Source: DASYPQ01 sp046155895
Lineage (GTDB): Bacteria > Planctomycetota > UBA1135 > GCA-002686595
DNA length: 33,515 nucleotides
Direction: 5' to 3'
Assembly: GCA_046155895.1 (NCBI GenBank)
Contig: JBJXFB010000151.1
Span: 1 to 33,515, forward strand
Shown here: positions 8,394 through 16,410 of the stretch, piece by piece
Layout of the letters: each line of letters opens with the position of its first letter
Numbering within the stretch: position 1 is the first letter of the stretch
Made by a program: the position numbers and the translations under genes
The notes under the pieces: generated by a model
Database searches by the model: none
What the model was told of the DNA's origin: nothing
What the model saw: the letters and a program-made list of their open reading frames with translations, nothing else

Positions 8394-9433
8394 TGATCAA
8401 GGCACTGGCGCTCGTCGCGCTCCTCGCGCTCGCTTTCGCGGCCGAACGCGGGCTCGACCGCGCCGCGGCCGCGCGCCGGGCCGCGGATCCTCCGATCGTG
8501 CGGCTCGTCGCCTCGGACCGCCTCGCGGGCGAGCGCGTGGCGGCGATCTCGATCGAGCAGGGTTCGGGAACGCTTCTCTACGGCCGCAAGCAGGGCCTGT
8601 GGCGCTGCCGCGAAGCCTTCGGCGCGGTGTGCGACGAAGCGCAGGTGCTGGCGCTGCTCGCGAGCCTGAAGGACGCGCGCGGCGTCGAGCGCGCGGCGGG
8701 CGTCGCCGCCGAAGCGGCCTACGGCCTCGCCGAATCCGAGCGGACCACCGTGCGCTTCCACGGACCGAAAGCGCTCGAAGATCCCGACGGGGACGTGCTC
8801 CTCGCCTTCGAGGTCGGCCGGTCGTTCGCCGAGGGACCGAACGGACGCGCCTTCGTCCGCGAGGCGGGCTCGGATCGGATCCTCGAGATCGACCGCGACC
8901 CCGCGCGCCCGCTGGCGGGCGGCGACGGATCGATCCCGCCCCTGGTCGACGCGCAGTTCCTGGCCGGATCACTCACGGGCGAGTTCCGGGGGTTCCGCGA
9001 GATCCGGATCGAGCCGCGCGGAGAGGAGGCCATGGTGATCACGCGCGATCCGGACGCCCCGGCGGAAGCGAGCTCGGACTGGATCCTCGAACGCGGGACG
9101 CGTCGCGATCCGTTCCCGGGCTGGCGCGTCGGCGGCTACGTCGGCTTGTGGCTGCGGGGCCGCTTCGACGCCTTCGAGAGCCCGTTGCGCCCGATGGACA
9201 ATGGCCTGGCTCCGCCCGCGGCCGTCGTCACGCTGGTCCCGGAGACAGGCGAACCGATCGAGCTCGCGTTGAGCGCCGTCGACCTCGGAAACCGCGCGCG
9301 CGTCTGGAATCGCCGGACGAACGTGGTCGGCGTCGTACAGTCGGAGATCCAGGAGCTGCTCGCTCCGCGGGCCGAGCTCTTCACCGACACGACGCGGCCG
9401 AATCCCTGGGAGGCATGGCTCCGCAAGCCCTGA
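8393..9433 (+). CDS. DUF4340-containing membrane-anchored protein
   Basis: The protein has 346 aa. The start ATG at 8393 shares one base with the upstream stop (TGATG). An N-terminal helix (ALALVALLALAFAAERGLDRA) anchors a mostly extracytoplasmic domain. The body has the features of DUF4340: a CDEAQVLALLASLKDAR segment, xGL..SERTTVRFHG, and a late second half repeating similar elements, ending in RPNPWEAWLRKP. DUF4340 proteins are routinely encoded last in Gld-like ABC operons, as here, and are thought to form part of the extracytoplasmic assembly. No enzyme motif is visible. Confidence 0.85.
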   Translation: MIKALALVALLALAFAAERGLDRAAAARRAADPPIVRLVASDRLAGERVAAISIEQGSGTLLYGRKQGLWRCREAFGAVCDEAQVLALLASLKDARGVERAAGVAAEAAYGLAESERTTVRFHGPKALEDPDGDVLLAFEVGRSFAEGPNGRAFVREAGSDRILEIDRDPARPLAGGDGSIPPLVDAQFLAGSLTGEFRGFREIRIEPRGEEAMVITRDPDAPAEASSDWILERGTRRDPFPGWRVGGYVGLWLRGRFDAFESPLRPMDNGLAPPAAVVTLVPETGEPIELALSAVDLGNRARVWNRRTNVVGVVQSEIQELLAPRAELFTDTTRPNPWEAWLRKP

Positions 9434-9488
9434 GCGCGGCCGCCATGCTTCGCGCCCTCCCGCTCCTGCCGCACCCACGATCGTCAAG

Positions 9489-10055
9489 GTGCTCCACCCC
9501 GCAACGATGGCCCCCGCGATCGCGAAGAACATCCCGATCCGCGTGATGAACAGCCTCCGACCCGACCAGCCCGGCACTTCAGTCGTCTCGCGACCGGAGG
9601 CGGGGTCGGATTCCTTCCGCTCGATCGCGCACAAGGACCACATCGCCGTCGTGAACGTCGTCGCCGCGCCGATGATGCCGCAGTTCGGATTCCTGGAGAA
9701 GGTCGCCGAGGCATTCGCGCACCACGAGGTCGTGATCGACGTGATCGCGACGACGGAGGTGTCGCTGGCGCTGTCGACGGAGCCTGGCGCGCGGCTCGAT
9801 CCGGCCGTCGCCGAGCTCTCGCGCTTCGCCGAGGTGAGCGTCGTGCACGACCTCTCCCTCGTCAGCGTGGTCGGGGAGGGCATGAAGGATCGAGTAGACG
9901 CCTGCGCGACCGTCCTCGCAACGCTCGCGGAACTCGGTGTGCGCGTCGAGATGATCAGCTACGGCGCGACGCGCAACAAGCTGTCCGTCGTGATCCCCGG
10001 CCCGCGCGTGAGCGAGGTCGTATGGGCGCTGCACGGGCGGCTGCTCGGGGGGTGA
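9489..10055 (+). CDS. Aspartokinase C-terminal (two ACT domains) fragment, kinase domain missing
   Basis: The protein has at most 188 aa, from a GTG at 9489. It begins inside the last part of an aspartokinase catalytic domain (VLHPATMAPAIAKNIPIRV, matching the K-V-L-H-P segment of LysC) and continues through PDQPGTSV into two ACT domains (VVNVVAAPMMPQFGFL...VIDVIATTEVSLAL and SVVGEGMKDR...VEMISYGATRNKLSVVI). The first ~270 residues, with the KFGG motif and ATP site, are absent: in-frame sequence before ~9477 is an unrelated Ala/Pro/Arg stretch, and the DUF4340 gene ends at 9433. There is no ribosome site before the GTG. It is either a truncated relic of lysC or a free regulatory chain resembling the beta subunit some bacteria make from an internal start of the same gene. 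A deletion or assembly join near 9477 is the simplest explanation. Confidence 0.75.
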   Translation: MLHPATMAPAIAKNIPIRVMNSLRPDQPGTSVVSRPEAGSDSFRSIAHKDHIAVVNVVAAPMMPQFGFLEKVAEAFAHHEVVIDVIATTEVSLALSTEPGARLDPAVAELSRFAEVSVVHDLSLVSVVGEGMKDRVDACATVLATLAELGVRVEMISYGATRNKLSVVIPGPRVSEVVWALHGRLLGG

Positions 10056-10163
10056 GCGCACCCGCATGGGCGGGAGCGACGCTGAACCGGACGGTCCTGC
10101 TCAGCCTCGCACGATTCGAAACGTGACCCGTGTCAGCTCAGGAGTTTGCCAGGTCCACCCAGG

Positions 10164-12014
10164 TCACAGATTCCAGGCGATCGAACCCGTGTTCGTCAGG
10201 TTGGTGCTGGTAGCGGCATTGCCGCAGGGACCCGAAGCCTGTCCGTCGCGGTACACGTTGAAGTAGTAGCGGGTTTCCCCCGGCACGATCGCATGACCAG
10301 TGAATGTGGCCGATCTGGCGCTGACGCTGAGGTCGCCCATGCCGGGCTTCGAACCCGTTCCCCCGAAGACCTGCATGGTGTACAGGCGCTTGAGGGATCC
10401 ACCCGCTCCGTAGCAGCGCACGCCGGCGCCGCTCTCTGTCCCGGTCGTCACCGTCCCGAGCTTGTAGCTGAAGAATACGTTCAACACCCCGATGGCCGGG
10501 CTCCGATGGTTGCTCGTCGTGAGCAACAGCGTGTCGGCACTCACATAGGCAACGCCGCTGGCGCTCAGGACGGCCCCGCTCGTGGCGCCTGCACCGAAGT
10601 TGGCGCAGCCTCCAACCGGATTCGGCGGCTGACCGCATGGACAGCCGATCACGCCGTCGACACCGGGATGGCAGAGGCTCGTGAAGCCCGTCGCTGCGCG
10701 ATCGCGGACGAAGATGTCGTTGAACCCGTTCGTGTCGCCCGGAACGAGGTTCGTGGCGAGACTGTCGAACGCCACGTAGCGGCCGTCGGCGGAGATCGAA
10801 ATGCAGTCGAGGCCGCTGCTGCCGTTCCCCTGCGCGCCGGAGGAGTCGAGGTTGGCGCGCTCGGTCGTCCCGCTCTGGCGGTCGCGGATGAAGACGTCGT
10901 GGGTTCCGTTGGTGTCGCCCGGGACGAGGTTGGTGGCGGCGCTGTCAAACGCCACGCTGCGGCCGTCGGCGGAGATCCGGGGGTTCGAGCTTTCGCCGTT
11001 CCCCTGCGCGCCGGAGGAGTCGAGGCTGACGCGCTCGGTCGTCCCGCTCTGGCGGTCGCGGACGAAGACGTCGCGGACCCCGTTGGTGTCGCCCGGGACG
11101 AGGTTGGTGGCGAGGCTCTCGAACGCCACGTAGCGGCCGTTGGCGGAGATCGAGATGCCGGTGAAGCCGCTGCGGTCATCTCCCTGCGCGCCGGAGGAGT
11201 CGAGACTGACGCGCTCGGTCGTCCCGAGTTGGCGGTCACGGACGAAGGCGTCGTGGACAGCGTTGGTGTCGCCCAGGACGAGGTTGGTGGCGGAGCTCCC
11301 GAACGCCACCCAGCGGCCGTCGGCAGAGATCGAGGGCCGGGTGCTGACGTTGTTCCCTTGCGCGCCGGAGGAGTCGAGGCTGACGCGCTCGGTCGTCGCG
11401 GCCTGGCGGTCGCGCACGAAGACGTCCCTCCATCCGTTCGTGTCCCCGCCCACGAGGTTCGCTGCGTTGTTCGAGAACGCCACGTAGCGGCCGTCGGCGG
11501 AGATCGAGGGGTGGGCGCCGCCGCCAGTCGCCTGGGCGCCGGAGGAGTCGACGCTGACGCGCTCGGTCGTCCCGCTCTGGCGGTCGCGAACGAAGATGTC
11601 GACCTGCCCGTTCGTGTCGCCAGGGACGAGGTTGAGGGAGAGACTGTCGAACGCCACGTAGCGGCCGTCGGCGGAGATCGCGGAGTCGCCGATGGAGCTG
11701 TTCCCCGGAACTCCGCTCGAGTCGACGCTGACGCGCTCGGTCGTCCCGCTGTGGCGGTCGCGGACGAAGATGTCCCACTCTCCGGTCGTGTCGCCCGGGA
11801 CGAGGTTGGTGGCGAGGCTAGGGAACGCCACGTAGCGGCCGTCGGCGGAGATCGAGATGTCGAAGGAGCCGCTGAACCCGTTCCCCTGCACGCCGGAGGA
11901 GTCGACGCTCACGCGTCGCGTCACCTGCCCGGCTGCGGCTTCCGCGAGTGCCAGGACGAGCAGCGCTCCAACACCCACCCTCTCGAGCGGTCCGCGCACA
12001 CACTGGGTTTCCAT
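10164..12014 (-). CDS. Secreted seven-repeat beta-propeller (TolB/PD40-like) protein
   Basis: The protein has 616 aa. The ATG at 12014 is chosen because it opens a signal peptide (VGVGALLVLALAEAAAG, cleaved near residue 29) and has a strong ribosome site (GGAGGAGGG) just before it. Residues ~34-447 are seven units of 58-60 residues, each with RVSxDSSGxQGN, ISADGRYVAF, TNLVPGDTNG and DxFVRDRQSGTTE. ISADGRYVAF is the hallmark of PD40/TolB-type propeller blades, and seven units fit a closed seven-bladed propeller. The repeats are also very similar as DNA (174-base period). After the last blade comes a ~160-residue domain starting CPCGQPPNPVGGCANFG and ending with NVYRDGQASGPCGN, a type I associate with secreted planctomycete proteins. 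Function is unknown; it is probably extracellular or envelope-located. It converges with the aspartokinase fragment. Confidence 0.85.
   Translation of the reverse strand: METQCVRGPLERVGVGALLVLALAEAAAGQVTRRVSVDSSGVQGNGFSGSFDISISADGRYVAFPSLATNLVPGDTTGEWDIFVRDRHSGTTERVSVDSSGVPGNSSIGDSAISADGRYVAFDSLSLNLVPGDTNGQVDIFVRDRQSGTTERVSVDSSGAQATGGGAHPSISADGRYVAFSNNAANLVGGDTNGWRDVFVRDRQAATTERVSLDSSGAQGNNVSTRPSISADGRWVAFGSSATNLVLGDTNAVHDAFVRDRQLGTTERVSLDSSGAQGDDRSGFTGISISANGRYVAFESLATNLVPGDTNGVRDVFVRDRQSGTTERVSLDSSGAQGNGESSNPRISADGRSVAFDSAATNLVPGDTNGTHDVFIRDRQSGTTERANLDSSGAQGNGSSGLDCISISADGRYVAFDSLATNLVPGDTNGFNDIFVRDRAATGFTSLCHPGVDGVIGCPCGQPPNPVGGCANFGAGATSGAVLSASGVAYVSADTLLLTTSNHRSPAIGVLNVFFSYKLGTVTTGTESGAGVRCYGAGGSLKRLYTMQVFGGTGSKPGMGDLSVSARSATFTGHAIVPGETRYYFNVYRDGQASGPCGNAATSTNLTNTGSIAWNL
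10690..11915 (-). repeat. Seven tandem ~174-180 bp coding repeats
   Basis: These are the DNA repeats that encode the propeller blades. On the plus strand a block beginning GCGCCGGAGGAGTCGAGG recurs at 10833 and 11007 (exactly 174 bases apart) and continues, with CTGACGCGCTCGGTCGTCCC following, to about 11900. Units are 174 or 180 bases, and variation is concentrated in the loop just after QGN. Homogeneity at DNA level suggests recent duplication or gene conversion. Confidence 0.85.
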
Positions 12015-12283
12015 CGATCTCCCTCCTCCAGCATTCTCGAGCCGGGGCCCGAACTCATGCTCGGCCGTGCACCCAGAGCGAGCGCAACAACGAGACGCGA
12101 GCCCTGCACGTCCGAGTGTACGCCGCTCCAGGGCAAGCGTAACACCGCGGGTCCCGCGCGGGCCCTCGGCGTACTCCGCCCGTCCCGATGGACTCCAGGC
12201 CGCCGGAGCGGTGACGTGGGCTTCGCGGGAGTTTCGACGAGATCTCCGCCACCGCGGGGCCATCCCTCCAATGTCAGTCGATC
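12015..12283. other. Intergenic region between the propeller gene and the trp leader
   Basis: This non-coding stretch lies between divergent genes and should hold the promoters of both. I found no promoter that I would defend. The best minus-strand -10 is TACACT (12120-12115) with only a poor -35 (TTACGC, 12142-12137). For the trp direction nothing resembles a -35/-10 pair at correct spacing. No RNA gene is recognised. Confidence 0.5.
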
Positions 12284-12292
12284 GGAGGTAGG

Positions 12293-12367
12293 ATGAGGCT
12301 CATGACGATTCGCCAGAGCCGCTGGTGGTGGCCCCGGCCCGAGGTTCCCTCGGGGGCGGGGAGATAG
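12293..12367 (+). CDS. trpL: trp operon leader peptide with three consecutive Trp codons
   Basis: This short frame has two in-frame ATGs (12293 and 12302) and a TAG stop (12365-12367), giving 24 or 21 residues: from the second ATG, MTIRQSRWWWP then RPEVPSGAGR. The three TGG codons are at 12323-12331. A ribosome site GGAGGT (12284-12289) precedes it; its spacing is short for the first ATG (3 bases) and long for the second (12). Tryptophan is rare, so three in a row in a mini-gene directly upstream of trpE is strong evidence for a leader peptide that senses charged tRNA-Trp. The last part of the frame overlaps the first hairpin of the attenuator. The peptide itself probably has no other job. 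Confidence 0.85.
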   Translation: MRLMTIRQSRWWWPRPEVPSGAGR

Positions 12368-12431
12368 ACTCCCCCACCCGCCGCGCGGCGAATCCTCGGG
12401 CCTCCTCGACACGGAGGCCCGGAGTGTTTCT
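12336..12431 (+). promoter_or_regulatory. trp attenuator: antiterminator and terminator hairpins
   Basis: There are two mutually exclusive helices. The terminator is CGGGCCTCC (12397-12405) pairing perfectly with GGAGGCCCG (12413-12421) over a 7-base loop, followed by GAGTGTTTCT. The antiterminator is GGCCCGAGG (12336-12344) pairing perfectly with CCTCGGGCC (12394-12402), which consumes the left arm of the terminator. A third, local hairpin, CCCGAGG/CCTCGGG (12338-12344 with 12348-12354), competes for the same antiterminator strand. A ribosome stalled at the first Trp codon (12323) would leave 12336 onwards just free, favouring antitermination. A ribosome reaching the stop at 12365 would cover 12336-12344 and let the terminator form. 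The geometry is read from sequence; the regulation is inferred from the known enterobacterial trp mechanism. Confidence 0.75.
12397..12431 (+). terminator. Intrinsic terminator of the trp attenuator
   Basis: A perfect 9-bp GC-rich stem (12397-12405 with 12413-12421), loop TCGACAC, then GAGTGTTTCT. The U-tract is interrupted (four U within six bases), so termination may be incomplete, as suits an attenuator. It lies 70 bases before trpE and after the leader stop codon, the expected place. Confidence 0.65.
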
Positions 12432-12500
12432 GGGCCGGCCCAACTCCCGAGCATCCACCACCTCACGCCGCTACCCTTCCCCCATCTTCCCGAGACTCCC

Positions 12501-13985
12501 GTGAACCCTCCGATCTCCCGCTCGACCGTCGACGACGCCGCGCGCCACGGTCTCGCCTTTGCCGTCTGGCCGGCGGATCTCGCGACGCCCGTGCGCGCGT
12601 TCCTCGCGCTGCGAGCGGCAGGTCGTCACGCGTGCCTCCTCGAATCCGTCGAGGGACCCGCCCGCCTCGCGCGCTACTCCTTCATCGGCGTCGACCCCGT
12701 CGCGCGCTTCCGCGGACGCGGAGGCACGAGCGTCCTCACGACCGCCGCGGGAGAGAGGACTTTCAACGGGCCCGTCCACGCCGCGCTCCGCACCGTGGCG
12801 GGCAAGCCCGGCCTCACGCCGCCGCGCGGACTCCCGCCCTTCCTCGGCGGCTGGATCGGCTGGTTCGCCTACGAGTGGTCGTCGAGCCTCGAGCCGCGCG
12901 TCCCGCGCGCCGCGCACGATCCCTGGGACGTTCCCGACGCGACCTTCGACCTCTACGAGGACGTCCTGGCCTTCGACCACGCCGCGCAACGCCTCTACTT
13001 CGTCACGCGCTGCGCCGGCGCGGCATCGCTCGCGGCGGCGCAGGAACGCCTCCTGGCGCTCGCTGCGGACGTGCTCGGCGCGGACTCGCCGTCGAGGATC
13101 CAGAGCGGCGACCTGCGCCTGCGCGGAGGATTCGAAACCTGCACCGAGCCCGCCGATTACGAGCGCGGCGTCGCGAAGCTCCGCACCGCCATCTCCCACG
13201 GCGAGATCTTCCAGGGCGTCCTCTCGCAGCGCTTCGAGCAGCGCTTCGAGGGCGATCCCTTCACCCTGTACCGTGTCCTGCGACTCGCGAATCCCTCGCC
13301 GCACATGTTCTTCTTCGAGGCCGACGGGCTGACCATCGTCGCCTCCTCGCCCGAGCGCCTGGTCTCGGTCCAGGCAGGCCGCGCGGAGAACCGCCCGATC
13401 GCCGGCACGCGGCCGCGTTCGGAAGACCCGGCCGAGGACGATCGCCTCGCGCGCGAGCTCCGCGGCGACGCCAAGGAGCGCGCCGAGCACGACATGCTCG
13501 TCGACCTCGCGCGGAACGATCTCGGGCGCGTCGCGCGCGTCGGGACCGTCCGCGTCAAGGAGCACGCCGTCCTCGAGCGCTTCGCGCGCGTCCAGCACCT
13601 CGTCTCGCGCGTCGAGTGCGACCTCGCATCCGGCCGCGACGCCCTCGACGCGCTCGCGGCGTCCTTCCCGGCCGGCACGGTCTCCGGCGCGCCGAAAGTC
13701 CGCGCGATGGAGCTCCTGGCCGGCATCGAGCGCGACACGCGCGGACCCTACGCGGGCGCCTTCGGCTACCTCGACCGCGCCGGGAACCTGGACACGGCGC
13801 TGGTGCTGCGGAGCTTCGTCGCGCGCAAGGGCGTCCTCTCCGTGCAGGCGGGCGCGGGCGTCGTGTGGGATTCCGACCCCGCGCGCGAGCGCGAGGAGAC
13901 GATCCACAAGGCGCGCGCGCTGTTCGAGGCGGCGGCGCAGGCGGACTCCGAGGCGTTCCGCGGAGAAGGGATGGCAGCACGATGA
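12501..13985 (+). CDS. trpE: Anthranilate synthase component I
   Basis: The protein has 494 aa and converts chorismate plus ammonia (from TrpG) to anthranilate. It starts with GTG at 12501; no clear ribosome site precedes it. The N-terminal domain has LLESVEGPARLARYSFIG, containing the LLES motif that binds feedback-inhibiting tryptophan, so the enzyme is probably Trp-inhibited as well as attenuated. The catalytic domain shows GEIFQGVLSQRF, IVASSPERLV, IAGTRPR, AEHDMLVDLARNDLGRV, FPAGTVSGAPKVRAMELL and the final QAGAGVVWDSDPAREREET. These distinguish TrpE from the para-aminobenzoate enzyme, although PabB is a close relative; the operon settles the call. The stop overlaps trpG (ATGA). Confidence 0.97.
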   Translation: MNPPISRSTVDDAARHGLAFAVWPADLATPVRAFLALRAAGRHACLLESVEGPARLARYSFIGVDPVARFRGRGGTSVLTTAAGERTFNGPVHAALRTVAGKPGLTPPRGLPPFLGGWIGWFAYEWSSSLEPRVPRAAHDPWDVPDATFDLYEDVLAFDHAAQRLYFVTRCAGAASLAAAQERLLALAADVLGADSPSRIQSGDLRLRGGFETCTEPADYERGVAKLRTAISHGEIFQGVLSQRFEQRFEGDPFTLYRVLRLANPSPHMFFFEADGLTIVASSPERLVSVQAGRAENRPIAGTRPRSEDPAEDDRLARELRGDAKERAEHDMLVDLARNDLGRVARVGTVRVKEHAVLERFARVQHLVSRVECDLASGRDALDALAASFPAGTVSGAPKVRAMELLAGIERDTRGPYAGAFGYLDRAGNLDTALVLRSFVARKGVLSVQAGAGVVWDSDPAREREETIHKARALFEAAAQADSEAFRGEGMAAR

Positions 13986-14569
13986 TCCTCCTCCTCGACA
14001 ACTACGACTCGTTCACGTTCAACCTCTACCAGGCGATGGCAGCGCTCGGCGTCGAGGTCGAGGTCGCGCGCAACGACGCCTTGACCGTCGACGAGGCGCT
14101 CGCGCTGCGCCCCGCCGCGGTCGTCCTCTCGCCGGGGCCCGGACGGCCCGCCGACGCCGGCATCCAGCCCGAGCTCCTGAAGCGCGCGCCCGACGAACTG
14201 CCGCTCCTCGGCGTGTGCCTCGGACACCAGGGCCTCGTCGAGCGCTACGGCGGATCTCTCGAGCGCGATCCCGCGCCCACGCACGGCAAGGCCTCGCTGG
14301 TCCACCACGACGGCGACGAGCTGTTCGCCGACCTGCCCAACCCCTTCCCCGCCGGGCGCTACCACTCGTTGCGCGCGGTGCGCGACACGCTGCCGAAGGA
14401 GCTGCGTCTGACCGCGTGGACCTCCGAGGGCCTCGTGATGGCCGTGCGGCACCTCTCGCTCCCGCGCTTCGGCGTCCAGTTCCATCCCGAGTCGATCCTC
14501 TCGCCGCAAGGCGAGCGGATCCTGGCGCGTTTCCTCCAGAGGGCCGGCGAGCCGGTCGCGGGTGGATGA
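13982..14569 (+). CDS. trpG: Anthranilate synthase component II (glutamine amidotransferase)
   Basis: The protein has 195 aa, a class I glutamine amidotransferase that supplies ammonia to TrpE. It begins MILLLDNYDSFTFNL, the typical start. The nucleophile is Cys79 in LLGVCLGHQGL, the oxyanion segment is SPGPGRP, and the His-Glu pair lies in FGVQFHPESI. The ATG overlaps the trpE stop (13982-13985) and its own stop overlaps trpD, so it is translationally coupled on both sides. It is a separate protein, not fused to TrpE or TrpD. It may also serve folate synthesis, since no second amidotransferase is visible here. Confidence 0.96.
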   Translation: MILLLDNYDSFTFNLYQAMAALGVEVEVARNDALTVDEALALRPAAVVLSPGPGRPADAGIQPELLKRAPDELPLLGVCLGHQGLVERYGGSLERDPAPTHGKASLVHHDGDELFADLPNPFPAGRYHSLRAVRDTLPKELRLTAWTSEGLVMAVRHLSLPRFGVQFHPESILSPQGERILARFLQRAGEPVAGG

Positions 14570-15582
14570 AGCTCGCCGCGGCCGTCGGGCGCGTGCGCGA
14601 GGGCGGGACGCTCTCCCGCTCGGAATCGCGCGCGGTCTTCTCGGGGACGCTCGTCGAGGGTTTCGACGCGGGGCTCCTCGCCGAACTCCTCCGCGGGCTC
14701 GCCGCGCGCGGAGAGACGCCCGCGGAGATCGCCGGCGGCGCCGAGGCCTTGCGCGAGGCGATGGTGCCCTTCCACCACGATCATCGGGACGCGATCGACA
14801 CCTGTGGCACGGGCGGCGACGGACGCGGCACGTTCAACCTCTCGACGGCTGCGGCGATCGTCGCCGCGGCGGGCGGCGCGAAGGTGATCAAGCATGGCAA
14901 TCGCAGCCAGTCGTCGCGTTGCGGGAGCGCCGACCTGCTCGAGGCGGCCGGAATTCCCCTCGACCTGCCGTCCGCGCGTTCCCGGAGGATCCTGGACGAG
15001 GTCGGGATCACGTTCCTGTTCGCGCCCGCGCACCATCCCGCGCTGAAGCACGCGGCCCCCGTGCGCCGTGCGTTGGGCTGCCGCACGATCTTCAACTTCC
15101 TCGGGCCTCTCGCGAACCCCGGGAGCGTCCAGCGGCAGCTCGTCGGCGTTCCCGAGGAGCGGCGCGTCAGCGAGATCGCGGCCGCGCTCGAGGAACTCGG
15201 GCACGAGGCCGGATACGTCGTCCACGGCGCGGGCGGAGCGGACGAGCTGACGCTCGCGGGCCGGAACCTCGTCCAGGCCGTCGGGAAGTCGCCGCGCGAG
15301 CGGTTCGACGCCGAGCCGCTCGGGCTCCGCCGCGCGGAGATCGCCGACCTCGCGGGCGGCGACGCCGCGGCCAATCTGCGCCTCCTCCGCAGCGTGCTCG
15401 GCGGCGAAGGCAGCGCGCACCTCGACGCCGTGATCCTGAACGCCGCCGCCGCGCTCGTCGCCGCGGGTATCGCGCAGGACGCCCCCGACGGCGCGCGTCG
15501 CGCGGGCGAAGCGATCGCGAGCGGCCGTGCGCGAGACCTCATGGCGCGCTGGGTCGCCGCCGCCCGGGAGCCGGCACCGTGA
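14566..15582 (+). CDS. trpD: Anthranilate phosphoribosyltransferase
   Basis: The protein has 338 aa and attaches phosphoribose (from PRPP) to anthranilate. The ATG at 14566 overlaps the trpG stop by four bases. The PRPP/Mg motif DTCGTGGDGRGTFNLST is present, followed by KHGNRSQSSRCGSADLLEAAG (anthranilate site; Gln where Val is usual after the first Ser-region Arg) and RTIFNFLGPLANP. The length is normal for the family. The stop overlaps a GTG start of trpC (GTGA, 15579-15582). Confidence 0.96.
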   Translation: MKLAAAVGRVREGGTLSRSESRAVFSGTLVEGFDAGLLAELLRGLAARGETPAEIAGGAEALREAMVPFHHDHRDAIDTCGTGGDGRGTFNLSTAAAIVAAAGGAKVIKHGNRSQSSRCGSADLLEAAGIPLDLPSARSRRILDEVGITFLFAPAHHPALKHAAPVRRALGCRTIFNFLGPLANPGSVQRQLVGVPEERRVSEIAAALEELGHEAGYVVHGAGGADELTLAGRNLVQAVGKSPRERFDAEPLGLRRAEIADLAGGDAAANLRLLRSVLGGEGSAHLDAVILNAAAALVAAGIAQDAPDGARRAGEAIASGRARDLMARWVAAAREPAP

Positions 15583-16410
15583 AGGGCACGAAGCTCGAGC
15601 CGATCGTCGCGGACGTGCGCCGTCGCGCCGCGGAGCGGCGCAAGTGGCAGCCCATCGAGCGGCTCAAGGACCTCGTGCGCGAGGACTCCTGGCGCCGCGA
15701 GCGTTTCCTGGCCGGCTTCAAGAAGAATGAATTCGCCTTCATCGCGGAGATGAAGCGGCGCTCGCCTTCCGCCGGGATGCTGCTCGTCGAGGACGCCGAT
15801 CCGCGGAACTCCATCCCGACGCGGACGCCGCGGCCGGGCCCGCGCTGGTCTTCGCTGGCGGAGGCGTACCGGAAGGGCGGCGCGGCCGCGATCTCCGTCC
15901 TGACGGAGGAAGACCACTTCGCGGGCTCGCTCGACGACCTGCGCGCGGTCGAGTTCACGCGGCTGCCGAGGTTGCGCAAGGACTTCATCCTCGACGAGGC
16001 GATGCTGTGGGAGAGCTGCCTGTACGGTGCGGACGCCGTGCTGCTCCTGCCGGCCATCCTCGAGCGGGGGGAGCTCGCGGTCCTCCGCAACGTCGCGCGC
16101 GAGCTCGGCCTCGCGGTGCTGCTCGAGGTGCACGACGAGCGCGAGCTCGAGCTGGCGATCCCGCTCGAGCCGGAGCTCTTCGGCGTCAACGCGCGCGACC
16201 TGAAGACGCTGGCCGTGGACCTCGCGACGGTCGAGCGGCTGCTGCCGAGGATCCCCGCCGGCCCGATCAAGGTCGCCGAGAGCGGGATCCGCGGCCTCGA
16301 CGATCTGAAGCGCGTGCGCGCCGCCGGCGCGGAAGCCGCGCTCGTCGGGGAGACGCTCGTGCGTTCGGAGAATCCCGAGGCCACGCTCGGAGCCTGGAAG
16401 GAAGCGCTCG

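Noticed and set aside
10052..10075. Overlapping hairpins GGGTG/CACCC and CCCGC/GCGGG after the aspartokinase fragment
   Set aside because: The stems are 5 bp, mutually overlapping and without a T-run; expected often by chance at this GC content.
10690..11915. Regular repeats that might be taken for a CRISPR array or satellite DNA
   Set aside because: The period is 174-180 bases with no unique spacers, and each unit is an in-frame propeller blade.
10146..12296. Long plus-strand open frame with repeats over the propeller gene
   Set aside because: It is the mirror of the minus-strand repeats: its regular Val/Gly/Ala-Asp pattern follows from the GC-rich codons of the other strand. The minus frame has a signal peptide, a ribosome site and PD40 motifs.
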